Source: Acanthococcus lagerstroemiae (Eukaryota > Arthropoda > Insecta > Hemiptera > Eriococcidae). From it: a stretch of DNA of 64,000 nt. Numbering within the stretch: position 1 is the stretch's first letter; the number at the start of each line of letters is the position of its first letter. Positions 27,301 to 33,300 of the stretch are shown one piece after another. The notes beneath the pieces are model-generated. The model saw only the letters and a list, made by a program, of their open reading frames with translations, made no database searches and had not been told where the DNA came from. The position numbers and the translations under genes were made by a program. The stretch is taken from positions 58,589,535-58,653,534 of the forward strand of contig CM063111.1 in NCBI GenBank assembly GCA_031841125.1, read 5' to 3'.

Positions 27301-30300
27301 ATATCCACATCAGTTAATAATTCCAATTTTTGTTTAGTAGTTTTCAGCATACAATCCCAAGCAAATCCAGGAGTTGTGTAATACCAAACTGGATCTAATT
27401 TATATATTCTAAGTGATGTTTCCCTAAAATTTTCCATAATATCAGTTAGTAAGAGTACATCTATTATATTATATAACATTGTAAATTCTTTCATACTTTG
27501 AATATTAAAATACTTCCAAATTTCTTCTGCATAATAATATTCTCCAGCATCAACATGCTCATCATTTAATAGATTATAAAAGTTTTCTTTCGAGGGTAAT
27601 TTTGTTTTGTTATACTTTTCTAATGAATTCATATAATCATATGGATAAGCTAATTTTTTACTTAATAATTTAAACAAATATTTTCTTTCCATTTCAGATA
27701 GGTTTTTAGCTACTTTTTCATTAAACCATCTCTTTAGGTTTTTAAAGTGACATCTTTTTAAATTTTTAGCCAACTCAGATAGGGAGCTTGATAAGAATTT
27801 ATATGAATCTAAAAATCTCAACTCAATATTATAATTAATTATTTCACCTTTTGTATTCCTTATCCCAGAATCATATTTTATAATTTTAGAAAATGATATA
27901 TATTTTTCTTCATTATTTGGGATTAATTTAATATTATTATAATCCTCTCCAAATTCTTTAACAAATAAATGAGCATCATATCCAGAAAAATTATGAAAAT
28001 AAATAGGAATAAATCTGGGAACTTTATAATTAAGATTACAGTTACTATGAGCTGCTCCTCTATATTCCCCAGTTAAATGATCATGATCTCGAACTTTCAT
28101 TTTATTTAAAACCTCACTTGCTCGTGCAGTATCAACTAACTGTTTTAATTTTGAAAGTTCATCATTGAGTTCTTTTTTTCTATCTTCATCTTCAATCTTC
28201 AATAAAATACTACAAATAATATCAATTTTTTTATTCCATACTCGAATTTCTTTTTCCACAAGAGGTGGAGTATCTTCAAGTTTTCTTTCACAGATATGAC
28301 ATGTTTTAGAGTATTTATATTCCATCTTTTGTGTCTCAGATAATTCTTTCATTATCATTTTCTTATCTAAATATTCCCTCGCAATAAATAATACATCTTC
28401 TTTTAATTTTTCATATAATTTCTTTGGAGCATCTAAACCAAAATATTCAAATAGATTCTCTTTAATTTCTCCATTAGAATACTTAATATAATAAACAAAA
28501 CTAATTGGAAAATGTCTCTGAAGTTTTATTGTATAAGATTCATACTTTTCAACTTCTTCTTTAGTTTTATTCAATTTTTTACTTAGTTTTTCAATCTTAA
28601 CATTCAATTCTCTTGCTTGATTAAGCTTCTTTATAAGACTCTCAAAATCAGCATATATAGCAAATGGAGCTTTCATTGAATGATTATAATTTTTAAATTC
28701 AACAATATTATCTGCTTTATTAGGTAAAATTACTTTGACAGGTTTATTCAATCCACAATAATTTTTATGATCAGATAATATTTTTTCACATGGAAAACTA
28801 TTTAAACACATTTTACAAAGATATCTCTTCTTACAATTTTGGGTAACTTGTTTCCCTACTAATTTCCATAAATCTTTAATCAGACAGTAATGAGAATTTC
28901 CTGAATTATCTTTAAGAAATAGTAAATCAATATGATTTTTCTTTTCATCCTTTGTTATATCTGATAAAGGTTGAATTTTGTATTGATTATTATGATGATA
29001 TATGTTAATAGATAAACCTCCTTCAATTAAATTGAGATTATTAACTCTATTCACAAATTTATTATTATTTTGAACTTTCATTGGAAATTCAATCCCTTCT
29101 AAAGCTTTATCAAAAATATGTTCATATTTTTTATATTTAGCTACTCTTTGTGGATCTTTATCTACTGGAAATAGACCGCCTAAAATGGACCATAAATAAC
29201 ATTTATTATCATTCTCATTTTTAATGTTTATGATAGCTTTCTTACTTGCTAGAATTTTGGGGAGTTCAATGTAAGAACCAGCTCTAAGCGGATCATACCT
29301 ATTTATATTAATTCTAAAACTATTAATTGATATTAAAACCCATTGAGTACCCTCTAAATTATCCTGTATATTTTCATGTCTTCCTATTATATAGTCTATA
29401 ACATTATCATACATCTCATCCAAGTTTGATTCACGAAGAAATATGTAATTTGTAGTTTGTAAATGCATTGTATCAGTCTCAATGGTTTCTGTATGACCTC
29501 TTCTTTCATAGGTTGCACTTACACAAAAATTAGCTCTAATTCCATCATGTAAATGTATCCATTTTTTAAGAAGTCCAAAAGTAGGTTTTTTCATAATATC
29601 TAAAAACTCTTTTAAGTCTTGAATTTCCCATTCATTTTGAATTTCAAATTGTATATGTCTACTTCTAAAATTTTCATCTACAACCCTTGGTCTAATTTTT
29701 AAATCATTCTCTCTCCTATTTGATCCAAATATATCTTCATTATTATCTTCAAACTTGAATGGAGTTCCAGTAAGCCATGTATTTACTTCCTCCTTTGTCA
29801 ATGTGAAAGTAATTTCCAATATATTTGGATCAGGTAATCTGGATTGAGTTAATTTTGGTAATAATATGAAATACAATTCATTTAACTTTTCAACTACTTC
29901 TCTTCCTCTAAAAGCTATAAAAATTCTATACTTTCTTAAATAGTGTTCTATTTGTCTTGTTGTTTTATTTGCATAGAAATTATGCACTTTAAAAAACTGA
30001 ATCCATTGAGCAATACTTGTATCTCTTTTTCCACTCTCATTTTGTATAACACTTATTAAAACTTGATTTTTAGAATTCATTTTTAAATTGTATTTAATAA
30101 GGAAAAAAATTTAATAAGAATATTTTTATTTTTCATTGAGAAGATTATAATGAGATTTTGTTTTTAAATGTGCTTTGTAAGATACAGAATTTATGACTTT
30201 ACCACAAGTACATATCATTAGGTTTTTTCTTTTTTCATAATCTTTTTTCAAATTTTCTTTCATTTTTTCTTGATTTCTGTTATAGTATTCTTTAAATAAT

Positions 30301-33300
30301 GTGTTCTTACATTCTTTACACCAGTTTTGATTTCTAGCAAATTCTTCTATATTTTTATTATTTTTACATTTAGTGCAATATTTTCCATTTTCAAGCAAAT
30401 GTATTGTAAGCATTAACTTTTGTAAAAATTCATCAACATTATATTCTTTAAAAGTTGATCCTTTTTCTGTTAACATTTTGTTAATAGCTTTACTATTCTC
30501 TGAATCTGACATAGTTGACTTACAAGTATCACGTAAAATATAATCACTAGTTGACGCGAGTGTATCAACAAGTTCCATCTTAACCTTTAACTAATACAGC
30601 AACTTGTATAAGATGGTTATATACAACTAGGTATTTAAAAGAAATAAATTTTAATAAGAATTTAATAAGGAAAAAACCTTCCTAAAATAGGCATAAAACC
30701 ATCCTAAAACCATCCTAAAATACGTCTAAATTAGACTCAAATTATGTCTGAATTAAAATTCCATTCCATTCAATTTACATCCAAATTAGGTTCAAATTAT
30801 GTCTGCATTACGTTCAAATTATATTTGATGAATAAACCTTCACAAAATAGACATAAAACCTTCTCAAATTCGACATGAAATCTTAATAGAATATTAATGT
30901 TACTAGCATGAGTAGATCCATACCTATGTATTCAATTTTGTTGTATGATAGTAGCATCATTACTTAGACTAGGAACATTTACAGTTGTAATTTTCTTGAT
31001 ATTATTAAATCTAGGTCCTTTTCTAGGATCAGATTTCATTTGTTTCAATTCATCACGAGTTAATTCTTTAGTTCCTATTTCTGAAAATATAGGCTTGAAA
31101 TCATCATGAAATTTAATATCTTTCAAAGTTTTCGTCATATATTTTGATATTTTTTTATCTTTAGAATCTACAATAATTGTTGAGAAGACATTATTTAGTT
31201 CTTCAATTCCAGAATTATCATTATGCTTTTCAGCTTGAGATTTTATAATTTTTTTATATTTTTCCTCTCTCTCAAGTAGATTCTCTATCAATTCTTGATT
31301 CTTAAAATTGGCATACTTATAAATATCTGAAGTCATACTTGTTTGTTGTAGAGCTATAAAGAACTGTTTCATAATAATTTTCATATTGGTATTTATATTT
31401 TTTAATCCATCAATAGCTTGAATTATTCTCTCTAAATTACTTTCCTCATCTCTTATCAATTCTTCTAATTCTTTATTTTTTGAAATTATTCTATCTAGAC
31501 CTTCTAGCTCAACTTTTGAGGGCATGTATCTTTTTATTTGGCTTTCCATTTATTAGAATAAAATTTTATATTTTTTATATTGTATGGTGAGGTAGAGGTT
31601 ATGGTATGGTATGGTATGGTATGGTATGGTATGGTATGGTATGGTATGGTAATAAGGTATGTAATAAGGTTGTAAGGTACAGTAATATGGTATTGAAATA
31701 AGGTAATATTGTATGGAAGTATGGTATGGTAAAAATAAAAATTTTATATAAATAAATGACTCCTAACGAGCTGGTTCAAATATTAAAAGAATACAACTTC
31801 AAGAAAAATAGCGTGAGAAGTTTTTCTTTGAAATATAAAATAACTGAAAAGACTATTTTAAAATATTTAAAAGAGTATAAAATACCCTACAATAATAGGA
31901 AAATAAGTTATGAAATGAGCCGAAATTGTCTTGGTCAATACACATTTAAGAATGATACAAATAACATTACTCATAAATCCTGTCAAAATTCAAGTCAACC
32001 TAATAGTGATACTAAAAATAAAAATAAGACTAGTTCTACACAACAATCTTCCAGTCAATCAGTAAACCACAATTATCAAAATAAAAAAGTACTGGTAGTG
32101 TAAAAAATTTCACTGAATTTAATAAAAAATATGAGAAGTTTTTTTCATAGCCTTAAAAATTGTTAATATACAATACTCACAACAAAATTTGTTAAAGAAT
32201 TAAGAAAGCAAAATTGATACTTTTAGCGCTTCTCGTGAAACTTGGAATAATCATAAAATTGACAACATTAGAGCGCTCCATGCGGAGAAACTGAAAATGT
32301 TTTCGCTTTCGAGTTGACGTCATACTTATTCGGAATATTCGACCTTGTGTCTGGGTATATTGCGCGATGTAGATGTTTTTGTTCTGGTTGGTCGTTTCTT
32401 AGTTTAGATTTCTCGAAGCTTTGTTCAGCTTGTTGAGAAATTCTCGTTTCTTATTGTTGGAATTATTTCAATACAGAAATCACGTTTCTTAATTAAATCT
32501 ACGTTTCTCGAAAACTTTTATTATTTTGTTTCCTGCGGAAGTACTCGTCGACTCTGGTTCGATCTTGTGCACGACTGAAGTACACGACGGAACGTTTGTA
32601 CTCTGTACTGGAGACTCGATTTGGAACATGCCTTATGGTAACGACAGTAAGTTCTAGTCTTTCTATATTACGTTAGTATAATTTAGGCGAGCTGTCTTCA
32701 GTTTTGAACATCGAAATAATGGCTGTATTAAAACGTTATCTGTATTCACGAGATTTCATTTCTATTTGTTTAGACAATCAACCTAACACCAAAGATTCAC
32801 CGGAGGAAAAACGCCAAAAAATTATTGATGAAGTGAGTCACATCAACATTTTTCTACATGCATATCTTTTTGTAACACATATTCCTATTTTACGTTTAAA
32901 AATACTTCTGGTTATTTGTAAAGGAAGTGAAAGAAAAGGAACAACTCATAGAAAAAACCCAAGATATTCTCGTCCTTCGTGAGATTGCCAAATCCGAGAT
33001 TCGATCCAATGTTCGACGACGGCTCCTACTGGAGAAGAAAAGAGAAAGTCCTACTGGAAGAGGAGAAAGCCGAATATAAAAGCAAGTTGGAGGCATCGGA
33101 GAGAGATAAGGTAAATTATTTTTTTCAAGCCATTTGAGTGCTACTGCTCGATTTCAAACTCTTGAATAATATCGTATCGATCGATAGGTTCAATTAGAAC
33201 GAAGACTTGAAGACATACTTTGGCCGGTGCGAGTTCGCAACCTAATTTTCAAGGTAGAGGTCATCTTTGCGATCGATAAATTAGACGTTTGTTATCAGTG

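Noticed and set aside
32704..32982. Continuous 92-codon frame through exon 2 and beyond
   Set aside because: It reads through a GTGAGT donor at 32833 into intronic sequence; the spliced model fits better.
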